From the NCBI RefSeq assembly GCF_030463565.1, contig NC_134644.1, positions 132,181,388-132,245,387 of the forward strand: DNA of 64,000 nucleotides, written 5' to 3'. How positions within the stretch are numbered: the first letter of the stretch is position 1; every line of letters starts with the position of its first letter. The stretch comes from Pelecanus crispus. Taxonomy: Eukaryota; Chordata; Aves; Pelecaniformes; Pelecanidae. The translations under genes and the position numbers were made by a program. The notes beneath the pieces were generated by a model that searched no databases, was not told where the DNA came from, and was given only the letters and a program-made list of their open reading frames with translations. Below are positions 13,932 through 25,900 of the stretch, piece by piece.

Positions 13932-16900
13932 TTAAATTCCCAGTCATGTATGGTAGAGAAAACAGTGCCAAAAAGGATTATGCAAAGTTATGTAAATGTG
14001 TAACTCCTCATTGTAGCAAAGTCAGAGGGTTCATCACCTGGCAGGACCGAGCTAAATGAACAAGTGTAATTCTATCAATTCTTATTTTTGGAACAAGTCT
14101 GATTGTTATTAACATTTTAGTGGCGGAAGGTCAAAGGATGTGGCAGAATCCCAATATGAGTCCGGTTTGCTCATATAATCATGCTTACTGTCTCTCAATA
14201 AGCCTTCAAATTAGTCTTACGATAAGCATGTTGTTTGAGAAACAGATACGAGATTTACTCAAGGCATTCCTTCACATATTTTTCCATGAACATCCCACAT
14301 CTTTAATATTAAACAATATTCCATTGTCTGGAATAGCAGACATTGGACTTGATGCTATTTGAGGTTCTTACACACAGAGGTAATGTTCCAAAAACATCAC
14401 CACATGCAGAATGCAGGTATCCAAATATCTGCAGAAAAACAAATGCAACAGTACACATACGTCTCTAAGTGGCATGTAATTCTGTGTACTCTAATACCAT
14501 TCCAACCTCAGTGGAAAGCCATTGTTAAGCTGTGTGCTTAGTTGCATGACAGCACACACAAATCTTAGAGCCAAACAAGTATTATCAGCATTGTGCTGAC
14601 TGTGATTTGCCTTTTTTTTGTCTTTCTACCTCAATTAATTTTTAAACCATCAGCCACGTTAATGTTGGAAGTCTCCAGACTAGTGAAACTAACTATTTAC
14701 CATTCTATTAACTTTATTCTAACGTTAGGCATAATGTACGTGTATGTAAGTTTACAGGTATTATTTTTTCCTCATAAGATAATTGCTTTTGTTAAGAGGG
14801 ATCTTATTTCTTAAGGGATTATACTCCATTTACAATCAATCCATTTTGCTGGTCTTCTTTAAAAAGCTCTAAGATAACAGCAGCCAATTTATAGCAGTCC
14901 TTTCTCTACACGGACAAAATGCAAAGGTTCTTAATATTTTCCATCCAAGCCTCCTTACAGTCCAAGTTGGGAGTGGTAACAGGATGAGAGCCAAGGAATT
15001 TCCAGAAATCTTGAAGTGCTAGTAAGTCATTACTGACACAGTGCCATGAATATTTGGTTGATGAAAGTTAGATGCAGGACCATTCTGCCCCTGATTAGCA
15101 GATGTTATCAATGTATCCCAACAAAAGTCAAAGCTTCTTGCTTGCTTACACAGTGGGGGAAGAAGAAGAAGGGTAGTTACTTCCCCAGTTGGGAATGAAC
15201 ACCACCTTCCAGCACTCTCTGATCTCAAATAGTCTTTGCAAGAGACTATTTTAGCTACTGCCTTTTCTGAGCCCCTTCCTCAAGTCATTCTTTGTTTAGA
15301 TTATATTTGTTTTACAGTTTAAAGATTATAGATCTATTGGTGTGAAAATATTCTTTAAAAGTATTTGTAGGTGTATAAAAACTGGAGACCAGTCCTGTGG
15401 CAAAGGATGTCTTCCAAAACAGATTTCATGGAATGCATGGGCGTGAAGCTCTAACGAATGCAGAACTTCATTAGTCACCACAGAAGCTCTAATGGTTTAC
15501 ACGTAGGAATGTAAGAACAGACATTGTATATTTTTTCAGGGTGATTTCCTGGATTTTAAAGTGGCTAGATCAGGTGCTTCAAAATAGTTAAGAGAAATCA
15601 TATTTGGTGTGTAAAGGCATAATTTGTTGTTCTATTATATCTCCACCAAAATCCTCAGCCAAGGAATGGTGTGATCCCCGAACATCTCTCCTAGCTTGTT
15701 CCCTTGACCTATGTGTACTTTTAGTGCTCCTCTTTGGATATTCAGAGAACACTATTAAAAAGGAAAAAAACCCAAACCAACCTATAACTCAGGTGGAGAA
15801 CATGGATGGATATTCATAGTACGTCTTTGTGGCTTATCTGCTGTAATACAGTAAGACAAAAAGCATATGTATACAAAAGAAAACAGGACAGGCCTCCACA
15901 GTGGAAATAATGCAACAGCTCTTCCTTTGGATGTGAAAAAATCCATTATTTCTGTGTCATGGTCTAAAAAAATAACGGCTAAAAGGCTAACCTCGTGGCT
16001 GGGTGAATAAAAAAAAGATGTGAACATGCCAGTGTCTCCTTAGTGTGGGTTCTTAGCAGTCAGGGTGTTACCCCATAAAATGCCTGCTATTTTTAAATAG
16101 ATTATTTAATCCAAGAGGGAAAGAATTGCACAGGCAAGTCACTACATGGCCTCAGATGTAATCTCGAGCCTGATATGGCATACCAAATTGCAAAAACTAG
16201 CTAAAAAGACTTTGAAAAGGGGGTGGATTTGGAAGCCTTCCTGTCTGCCTCAGGAAGGCGGCATGTTGCTCCTTCACTCACAACAGCTCTGATCTACCTC
16301 TTTTTACCTCTGTACAGGCAGAATCCAAACAAAACTTAAAAATTATACTTCATATATGTATAATTGAAGTGTATATATATATGTGTGTGTATATATAGAC
16401 ACACACACCCCCCCCCGCACTGTGCTATATTCCGCTTTTCCAAAACGCCCAACCTTCTGCTTATCCTCTTTACAAAACACCTTGTTTGAGACTTCAAGAC
16501 ACAATGCTAACCTACTATTCTCTAGAACAGTAGACACAGGTCCAGCCTTCAAGAATCCTGCGGACCAAAAGAATGTCTTCTGGTACTTCCCATAAGGAGA
16601 CCATGTACCAACTAATTACTCATCAACAATATCACCCTTCCCTCTTTTCTTGCATCCCTCCACATATTTAGTGGACTCCCATCTGAACTGGTGAAATAAA
16701 CTTCCTCACTACTTTTTCATCCATCCGCCAGCCGCCTTCTCTAAGGTGCTTTTCCACTTTGGAAATTGTGGCTCTCCCCCATCAAACTTAGCTGCCTCTC
16801 TCCAAATCTAGGAAGAAGCAGACAACAGGATGTTATTCCTTGGACGTGAATGTTCAAGTGCTCTCTCCCCTTTGAAGAGAATCTGAAAACCTGACCCATT

Positions 16901-19900
16901 TTAGATGGGCATAGTTACAATCACACACAAATTAAAAGCAAAGATACTTTGTTTTTTTAGTTATCTAAATACTAAGGACCTATCCATAATCTTTAAAGTG
17001 TTAACATAAATATTGCAGATAAAATTATCTGTATGTAAAAGCATGAGTGAAGGCAGTCAGCCATTTCATTAGCAATGGGGAAAAAAAAAAAAAGGTTGAA
17101 GAAACTAGCTTCATAGCTGTCTTCCAAGTCCTCAGCTCAGAAGCAAGGTTGATTGCAGATTTCTGCCTGTTGCTGCAGGTGGAGATAACTTCGACAAGCA
17201 AGCCCAAGTATTTATTTTTTTGTAAAATTAACTCGGTATTCATTATTTTAGGGAGTCATAACACAGAAGATTTCAACTAGATACCTTGTCATTTTACTCC
17301 CATCCTCTGTTACAGACTGACTCAATAACAGTGTGGAAATTATGTACTTCCTGAAGGAAACACTTCAAACAAGCACCTCACTGGGCTATTCCTGTGAGAT
17401 TTGTTCCTTCTGGATACACACCCTGTGCAGATGTGATTACTTGGAACTGACAGCTCTCTCAAATTAAGTCATTAGATGCTTCCCAAAGCACAGGTATGCT
17501 GTTTTGCAATAACTGGAGCATGACTCGAATCAGTTTTGGAATTTAACTGTGCATGGTGCATTGTATGAGAGTGCTTCAGGGTCAACCATTATCACACCAG
17601 AAATACACAGACAGACCAGTAAGTAATGCAACGTGTATTTTCTGTAATTAATGTAGAGAAGACCCTCCATGTTAGCCTTCCACCAAGAATTCCCACTTCT
17701 GGGTGATAATCATTGAGGATTGCTTGCTCAAAAGATTCCTCAGCTATCACATCTCACTCTGCATTAGTCTCTGAGCAAGCCGCTTTTATGGTGATGTGCT
17801 TAATACAGGTGATGCAGACTCTTTCCCAGTAGGAGTGCATCATCACCTAGGTTTCATAGCCTAGATCATGGCACCTTCATGGCATGAAGTTTATGGTGCC
17901 AACAGACAAAACTTTTTTGGCAAGAACCTCTTTTTTTGCTGTTGGCTGCATCTGCTGACAGTGCTGTTGCTGCTGCTCATGTTCCAGCTCTGTTGATTCT
18001 TCCTTCTTTGCCACAGCCAGGGATGCTGCGTCTGGACATCAAGACATGGAGAGGAGGAAATGTCAGAATATGCCATAAATTGTCTTAGGGCTCTGCCTCT
18101 CCTGGGTCTTTTCTGTATTCTTCCCTCCTGAGCAGGGAGGCTGGAAGACTATGCCAACACAAGTCCTGCAGAACCATGCTTCCTTAGATAGATGTAGTTA
18201 TTCCCACCTTGGATAAGGGTGACATCTCTCAATACAGCTGTACCAATAATCAAGGTTTGTTTTGATCAAGCAGTAACTACCCAGCAGACCAAGCAATGCA
18301 AGGCACCTTGGCACAAAGCCTACGACTTTGTCATACTCTTTTCTTGTATATCTGTGTCCCAATTATAAGGACACTCTTATTCCTAGTGTGAATATTGCTT
18401 GAGGGCAAGGAAAGGTGTGAAATTTTTTTTTTCCACCCCTTTTCCCTGGCAAAGCTGTTTTCCTCAGGTATATGGTATCTGCACAACTTCAGGCTGTGAG
18501 CTTGGTGGCTTTGGCAAGCACAGAAAAGAGCTGTTAAGCTGGAGACACCTAGGGCTATGGAGAAAGCGTGTTATACACAGAGCGGACAAAAGCCACTGCC
18601 AGTAATGCTCCCCTACCTATTGAAGCATCAATAACTTTGCTAAGTCTCACTGGAGAGACAGTAGTTCTGCATTCACCTGGAATATCTGATAGCTGTGGAT
18701 CCAAACCTACCTCTCCTGACTGTCACAGCAAGGAAAAAGTCAGTCAGAGAAGCTAAGTTAATTTGTTAAAAGATTTCTTTTACAAAGCCTATGGTTTTAG
18801 ACAGCTGCTTAGCAAAGCATGCAGTCCACACAGGTATCTTCAGAAGATAACTAACTGCTCCTAGGAAAGTTACCAGAAAAGAGGTATCTGCTTAGTTCCT
18901 TCCTGAAATGAGATCAGACCACCATGAAGACCAGCTTCCAAGCAGCTGCATATTGCTCTTGGGTATGATTTCCAAATCCATAAAATAAATAATAGAGCCT
19001 GTATCTCAGCTGCTGGTTTTTTTGTTGTTGTTTTCCTCCTCAGTCTTGTTCAGAGGATCAAGTTAGTGCCAAGAAAAATTATTTTCTGTGCTTTAAGTAT
19101 TAGAGGATAGTAAGATTTCTGCTACCACAGAAATATGAACTCACACAGAAAAGAAACACAACAGGCAACAGAATACCATGTTATGGACTGTCATTGAATC
19201 ACTGTATCAGTGATTCTCAAGCCAATGCAGCCATCCCAGTCAAATTTGGGACCCAGTCATTTTGTCAGAGACAATTTAAAGTTTCAAGCAATGGTCATGA
19301 AACCAAGAATTCCTTTGTGAGAGCTGCCTGATGTACTTCAGAAAGCAGTCCCCTGCTGTTGTCAGACACAATACTGTCACAACTGAGATGCTCTTCCATT
19401 TCATGTTCTATCTTCTTGTTTGGGTCTCACAGCAATCCTTCTGTGAGGAGTTTTCTTGCTGAGATTAGGAAGAAAGAGTCCTTCTTGGCATCAGGAAAGT
19501 AATTGATTAAGATCATTGTTATACTGGAAGTAAGACATCTTTATCTCAAGAAGTTCATACGTTACTTGAAGATCCTAACACTCATCCCATACCACCTCCT
19601 GAACACAGGGGAAGGATTTGTGCTGCTTGACCTCCAGGATACAACTCTACATATCTGTCATGACACCTCAGGAAACATGGGAGATCAAAACCACCAACAG
19701 GATAGGCTATTATCCTTCAGTTACATGAAGTAATTTGACAGTGACCACAATATTCAAAGCAGTAGCAGCACACTTGCATGAAAGCAGGTTTTGTGTACTC
19801 CTACCAGGACAGCTAGCTGGCAGAGATTTTTCTAGCAAAGCTCTGTATGACAGATTATGCATACTCAATCTACTACAGAACTTGGTCTCTAAAATATATG

Positions 19901-19969
19901 AACATACTGAACTGAGTCCAGTGAAGGACTGCAAACACAATTACAGTACTGGACCACCTGTCATATAGG
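13932..19969. other. Intergenic DNA, one microsatellite
   Basis: Apart from the TA/TG-CA repeat at 16.4 kb, I see no recognisable element or coding signal. A CTG/CAG-rich patch (GCTGTTGCTGCTGCTCATG, about 17962) is short and not a clear repeat. Confidence 0.5.
16371..16419. repeat. TA/TG-CA microsatellite with C run
   Basis: Alternating TATATA, TGTGTG, TATATA and ACACAC blocks end in nine C residues. This is simple-sequence DNA that could form Z-DNA or a cruciform. No gene is associated. Confidence 0.85.
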
Positions 19970-20290
19970 AGAGGTTGAGAGAGCTGGAACTGCTCGGTCT
20001 AGAGAAGAAAAAGCTCAGGCTCAATGTCCAGAGTACCTGATGGGAAGGTATAAAACAGAGCCAGACTTAGTGGTCTCCACTGAAAGGACAAGGAGGCAAC
20101 AGGCACAAATTGGAGAAAAGTACATTCAATTTAAACATAGTTTTCATTTACTTATTTTTAAACTGAGTGTAAACAAACACTGGAACAGGTTGCCCAGAGA
20201 CATTGTACAGTCTCAGCCTTAGAGATGCTCAAAACTTGACTGGACACAGTACTGAGCAACCTGCTCTAATTGACCTTGATTTGAGTAGTG
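19970..20290 (+). mobile_element. Old CR1 LINE fragment (plus)
   Basis: Diverged CR1 pieces are in order: GAGAGAGCTGGAACTGCTCG, TCTAGAGAAGAAAAAGCTCA, CACTGGAACAGGTTGCCCAG, and a GAGCAACCTGCTCTAATTGA-like end. Both the coding frame and the terminal repeats are lost. It is much more divergent than the copies at 39-41 kb, hence older. Confidence 0.72.
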
Positions 20291-21807
20291 ACTCTGAAGT
20301 AGTAAAATCCCTCTGGAAATGTACTTCTTTGGCACAGGTGATCAGGTGAGATCTTCCTAGTGGTATGACAAACTTGAACCTCCTGAGAATCCACAAGTCC
20401 CACAGCCAGACTCATTGCTTTCGATTTCTCTCAGCAGGACATGTTTGCAGAGACACCAAGAATGGCAAGCTACTCGCTCTCACAAGAGCTGGAGTTTGAA
20501 ACATATGGTTCATATGTATAATCCACATCTCCCCTCCTTTGCTCCAGAATCCTGCACACCTAGTATTTCATAGTTAGGATGAAAAGTATGCTCTGTTAGT
20601 ATAAAAAGGTGATGAGTCTGCAAGATACGATATACCAGTTATTAGTGGCTAACTTTGTGAACAGTGCAATGTACACATGGACAGCACATTTAGGCAACAT
20701 CTGTTTTTTAATTAGTAACTTTCATTTCCTGAAGTGTACCATGAAATAAGCAGAATTTCTGAGGTAGAAAAGCTGCAGATCTGAAAGGACTGTAAGACAA
20801 ATCTTTCCTTCAGTCTGAATTCTAACTCCCATCAATCCATCATAAAGGTCAGGCTATTTTTAACATGCTTTTTTTTTTTCCTTCAGTGTTTCTTGCTCAT
20901 GTGTAGTAAAGTAGTTCTATGTAAACCTTCCTTTGCTGGTAAAGCTTACTAATTGTATAGACAAAGGATATGAAGGTAGTTTCTAGGCCATCATGGGGGT
21001 GGGGGGAAACACCGAACAAACACACACAAAAAAATCACCCTTTTCTCCACACTGTCCTTCAATTAATTGCATGCTAATGCATTTTAGTCTTAGTTTGCAG
21101 GTGTTACCAATTGTCAGTAGAGTACTTGTGACATGAGGTAGGCTTAGCCAGCATGTGCATAAATTACATACATTTAAGGTATAGCCTTCCCTTTTCTTGT
21201 TTTGGATTTACCAAAAAGTCAAGGCAGCTTTCAGTTTTCTAAGTGGCCATTGTCAAAGAGGGCAAGGCCTCCTCAGCATATGTCCAAAATAGATGGATAG
21301 TCCTAAGAGTAAAGGGGAAGTAAAACAAGTCTCTGTAGACACAAGGCAACCTGCTGCCCAATTCAGAGCAAAATATAATGCTGTTACTCAAGCTATGGCT
21401 GAAATGATCCCATTCAGTCCAGTTCTATCAGCATCATTCCTTTCTGAAATAATCCCAAGAGAAGCCCTGATTATACAACGTAATACCTTTGCTTTTAGTA
21501 GTACATTGACTTACTTGGCAAGATGTTTCATAGCCCACCTAGACTGGCAGTCTTATGCTTATAACTGAGTTTATTCTGCTTAGGAGATGAAAGTTTAAAA
21601 TTGTTCTTAAAATATCACACTTATAAGATACAAAGACTTCTGCTACAAAGCAGCATAAGCATGTAATTTACATCCTTCCCCCTCCCTGCTCCGACATCCA
21701 TAGTCATCTGTGAGTCCCGAGATCACCACCTCCAAAAATTAATATATTTAATTGGTTTTGCACCACAGCAGCACATATTTTCATTTCACAAAACTTCCCT
21801 TTGTGTA
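20291..21807. other. Intergenic DNA, nothing recognised
   Basis: AT-rich, with a T run near 20870 and a G run near 20996-21006. No supported features. Confidence 0.5.
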
Positions 21808-22347
21808 TGTCATGGTTTAGCCCTGTCAGCAACCAAGCACCACACAGCTGCTCACTTACCCTCCCTGGTGAGATGGGGGAGAGAATCAGAACGGCAAAAG
21901 TAAGGAAACTCATAGGTTGAGGTAAGAACCATTTAATAAATGAAATAAGATAATAGTAATAAAAATCATAATGAAAAGGAGAAGAGAGAAACAAAACCCA
22001 GGGAGCAGGGGAAGTGATGCAGGTGCTTACCACCTGCTGACACCCAGCTGGTCCCCACACACCAATCACTGCCCCCCAGCCAACTCCCCCCAGTTTATAT
22101 ACCAAGCATGGCATCATATGGTATGGAATAGCCCCTTTGATCAGTTTGGATCAGCTGTCTTGTCTGTGCCCCCTTCCAGCTTCTTGTGCACCTGGCAGAG
22201 CATGGGAAGCTGAAAAGTCCTTGACTGGTGTAAGCACTGCTTAGCAACAACTAAAACATCAGTGTGTGATCAACATTATTCTCATCCTAAATCCAGAACA
22301 CAGCTACTAGGAAGATGATTAACTCTATCCCAGCCAAAACCAGGACA
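21808..22347 (-). mobile_element. ERV solo LTR (minus) downstream of SDR16C5
   Basis: Minus-strand sequence from TGTCCTGGTTTTGGCTGGGA (22347) to CTAAACCATGACA (21808). The flanks GTGTA (21803-21807) and GTATA (22348-22352) are a 5-bp duplication with one change. It is the same broad family as the LTR at 47.0 kb: both have an AT-rich trinucleotide tract and the CTTCTTGTGCACCTGGCAGA block (on opposite strands). It sits about 500 bp beyond the SDR16C5 stop codon and could supply an alternative poly(A) site. Confidence 0.86.
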
Positions 22348-22780
22348 GTATAAATTTGAATCCGTTGTTCCAGGACACTCTTGAATTCTTCAGCTTACCG
22401 GGGAATGGTAATGGCACCAGCAGTACAGCCCCTCCTCATGGTTCAGTGAATAGCAGCAAGTAGTCAGATCCACTAGAGCCTTTCCTGGCTCCCTGCCAAA
22501 TACATGTGGTTTCTTGGTCCCTTCTCCCCCAAAAGTTGCCAATTACTAGTTTGTGATGCAGGATCATATTTAAGGCATTCTAACAGACATAACAAAAGGA
22601 ACTAATTTCAATTAATGTATTTCCATAATGAGGTGAAAACAGTTCACTGGATCAGAAAAAAAATGGTTCAAGTGAAAGCTGTTGATTAAGAGCCAATCAA
22701 AAAGCAATTTCTGTAAAAATTGTTACTAATGAGAAGTGAGGCACATTAAGTTCATAGCTGCTAGACAAGCAGACCTTTGC

Positions 22781-22805
22781 CACCGCCACCACCACCACCT
22801 TTAAT
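22781..22805 (-). terminator. Candidate SDR16C5 poly(A) signal and G/GU-rich element
   Basis: On the minus strand ATTAAA (22805-22800) lies 43 bases after the stop codon. It is followed at once by a G/GU-rich stretch made of GGT repeats (22799-22781), like a downstream cleavage element. I saw no AATAAA on the minus strand between the stop codon and the LTR at 22347. This would give a very short 3' UTR. Inferred from motifs only; a site further left, at the LTR, is possible. Confidence 0.35.
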
Positions 22806-22848
22806 AAGGTCCACTTTAGAGTTGCTGGTCTCCGAATTTTGCACTTTT

Positions 22849-22942
22849 TCAGTCCTTCTTTGCTTGACCTTTGAAGCTATCCATGTTATGGAGGACTCCA
22901 AGATAGACCTCTAAGAGAGCCTGTACTTTCGCTGGTACAATA
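22849..22942 (-). CDS. SDR16C5: SDR16C5 terminal coding exon 6
   Basis: This is 94 bp of coding sequence ending in TGA at 22851-22849. It encodes [17 protein letters not shown] then HNMDSFKG and a basic tail QAKKD. The [10 protein letters not shown] segment matches the C-terminal YLGILHAMD segment of mammalian SDR16C5 as remembered. The acceptor is CTTACAG. It is too short to stand out as an open frame but fits phase and family exactly. Confidence 0.9.
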
Positions 22943-25900
22943 CTGTAAGGTAGGGGAGTTGAAGAGAAAAAGAAAACACAGACATCAGAAGACTTGTGCA
23001 GTTTTATCACAGAATTAGTTTTACCTGGCTAATACTGGGAAAGACAGTATAGTCTCTAGAATATCGTACCACTTGTCCTCTCCATTACACTCATTTGGCA
23101 GCCTGAGTTATCAATTTCCCAGATTGATTCCCAGACAGATCGATTTCCCAGCCTGGCTTGCAACAGAGTCAGAAGTGCCCTAATGCTGGGGCAAGACACC
23201 AGACATGCAGTTACTGAGGAGCAGGCCCAGACTCTACAGCCCACAGTAAAATTGCACCGCAATGGAGTCAGCAAGTCAGTTAGACATTTCTGTCATTGTT
23301 CTGTGGTCCAAGTGTAGACTGAACCCCTAGAAACAAAAAAGAAAACTCCAGAAATGTGCAGAACTTAATGAAAATAACAGGTAGAAGCCTGGTTGGCACT
23401 TTTAGTCAAAAACATAGCTGCAACATCCCTGGACAGAAAGAGAGAGGAAAAGAAGCAAAGGCATAACTTACTTTCTCAAAGCGTAAAGCAAATAAGGACA
23501 GCGTGGTAGCAACAACATTTTTTGATCCTGACGAATAGCAGTGATTATCTTCTCAGCCACATACTCTGGCTCCAGAATGGGCAACAGCCTTGGCCACCTG
23601 GAAGAGAAGACATTTCTTACTATAATACAAATTGCTTTGGATTCAGATTTTACTCAGAGTGAGTCTCTATTTTGCAGTTATTCAACCAAAAGAAGATATA
23701 AATACCACAAATCCTATGAAGAACAGAACCTTCATTATGTTAGAGAGTGAGTGGCCATTGTTATCTTCCCTTTGTATGATCCTCATACTAAGACATACTA
23801 GGCTTTTATTCATCTCCTAAATTTGTCATTATACCAGCATACTGAGCAAAGCTATGCCACTGATTTCAGGATGTGAATGGGTGTTTAGAAACCAGAGAGG
23901 ACAACTAGAGCATTTGGCTTCTGCAGAGGAAAGGACACCAATTACGTTTCATGCTTCAGCTTACATGAACAGTAAAGTACCAAGGGCTTTGCCATCTGGG
24001 TTGCCCAGTCACTGGACAGCACTGTTAGCACCCATCTGAGGCCCTAAAAATAACAGAGAAAAGCCTAGCTCATGATTTTCATAGAAGAAATAGGAGTATG
24101 TAACATGCTAAACATGCAAGTTGCACAAAAACCTCACAAGAGTTTACTCACTTGGTTCTACAGCCATCAAACATTCCTGTGTTTATGAAGGAAGGACACA
24201 CAATTGTCGTTTTAACACCAGTCTTTTCCAGACCTCTCATCTCTGCATCAACAGCCTCTGCAAAACCAACTGCTGCAAATTTACTTGCACAGTAATCTGT
24301 AAAATAAATAAAACATTAATTAGTAAATTAAAATGTTTAACTGCAAGTAAACTTGGCTAAACAGGTTCAGCGAGTTCTACCACTGAACCTGTACACAGGA
24401 GTAGTAACAGTTTTTGACAGAGAACAGGGACAAAACTATGCTCTAGTAAACTAACTAGCCACAGGTTGGTTTGGTTTTTTTGGTTTGTTTTTTTCTTTTC
24501 CCTCCCCAGTATACAACAGCAGCACTATAGTATAGAAATGATACATACACAGTACCTGCAGGAACTTACTGTCTGACAATAAAATACTTTATAACAGAGT
24601 AGGAACTGTTTTCAGGATTAGGTTACTAACCAAATTTGCCTTTGATGCAATTCGCTCCTTTACTTTCCCTCTCCCAAGTTAACTGTTGTTCTAGACTGGC
24701 AGACAGAGGGTTTCTCATCGTATCCCCACTATCACCTTTGCACTCTCTACTGAACAATAGCAAACGAAATTATCTTTTCATACCAGGCCTTACCTTTGAA
24801 TTCATGCACTGGCTTCTTACACATCAAACTCAAGCTTTCAAGACTCTCTAATGTGGTTTCAACTTGAAACTCAATTTGTCTTCATTATCACTGCCTTGAA
24901 GCTAGATTTCTTTTACTGCTATGTCATCTTATTTCATTTTCCTCCCCTTTACATACATTTTCCAGAAATGCCTTCTGAGTTTGCCCTAATCTCAACACTT
25001 TCTTTCCATCACTGTATAGGTCCTCTTGAATGAATGGCTGAGAGACAGAAAATGCAAAATGAGCTATCACACCTCTGCCTCTGTACCTCATCCAGATTTT
25101 AGTAGTTCTTTGAGTTAGGGAAACCTGTATAGGACTCTGCTTATTTTGAGAACATGCTTGGGAAAAAAAAAACAAACAAACAAACTACAAAAACCGAAAA
25201 ACATCCAAACCACCAAACAAACAAAAAAGAGGCCCCTTCCCCATCAAATACTTGCAGGTTAAATTTAAGAACATTGAAGTTCTCAGTTTCCAAAGTTCTA
25301 TATGGCTCCTAGATCCTCTAACTGCCTTGGCAGAAAAAACACCTGTTTCACAGCACTGCTGAGCATCTGGAAAACTCTTTTGAAACAAATGGTCTATTTA
25401 AGGTCAGCTGGTTTGAAAGTATGACCATTTGCTTTACCTATACACAAAGGCCCAGAAACTCAAAATTGTGATTTTTTTTCATGAGTATTGATTGCAGAGT
25501 TTAAATCAAACTAGTTGTCTAAATGAACATTAGATTTAATATACTACCTGTAAGATGACTGAATCCAGACAGTCCTGCCAGACTTGCAATGCTAACCAAG
25601 TGCCCATGGTTAGAGGCCATCATTGCTGGGAGAAAGGCTCTGTAAGTCTGCAATGTAGGTCAGAGTTGCAATGAAACATTTTACTAAGCAAGCTATGTAC
25701 TATAATATTTTGAAGGTGGCGTTTTTAAAGAAATTCTCCCTACAGCCTAAATAAGCTCCCCTACCTTCCATTATGAAAGGGAGTAGGGGGGAGGTTTGTT
25801 GTTTGAACTCTAACCTTCAACTGCTAAGCTGGGACTTTCCAGGCCCCACCAGTATCACCTTCTCCTCAACACCAAAGGCAGATGGTAACTTGCTGAAAGC

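Noticed and set aside
17950..17975. CTG trinucleotide repeat expansion
   Set aside because: Only three to four interrupted units, not a real repeat tract.
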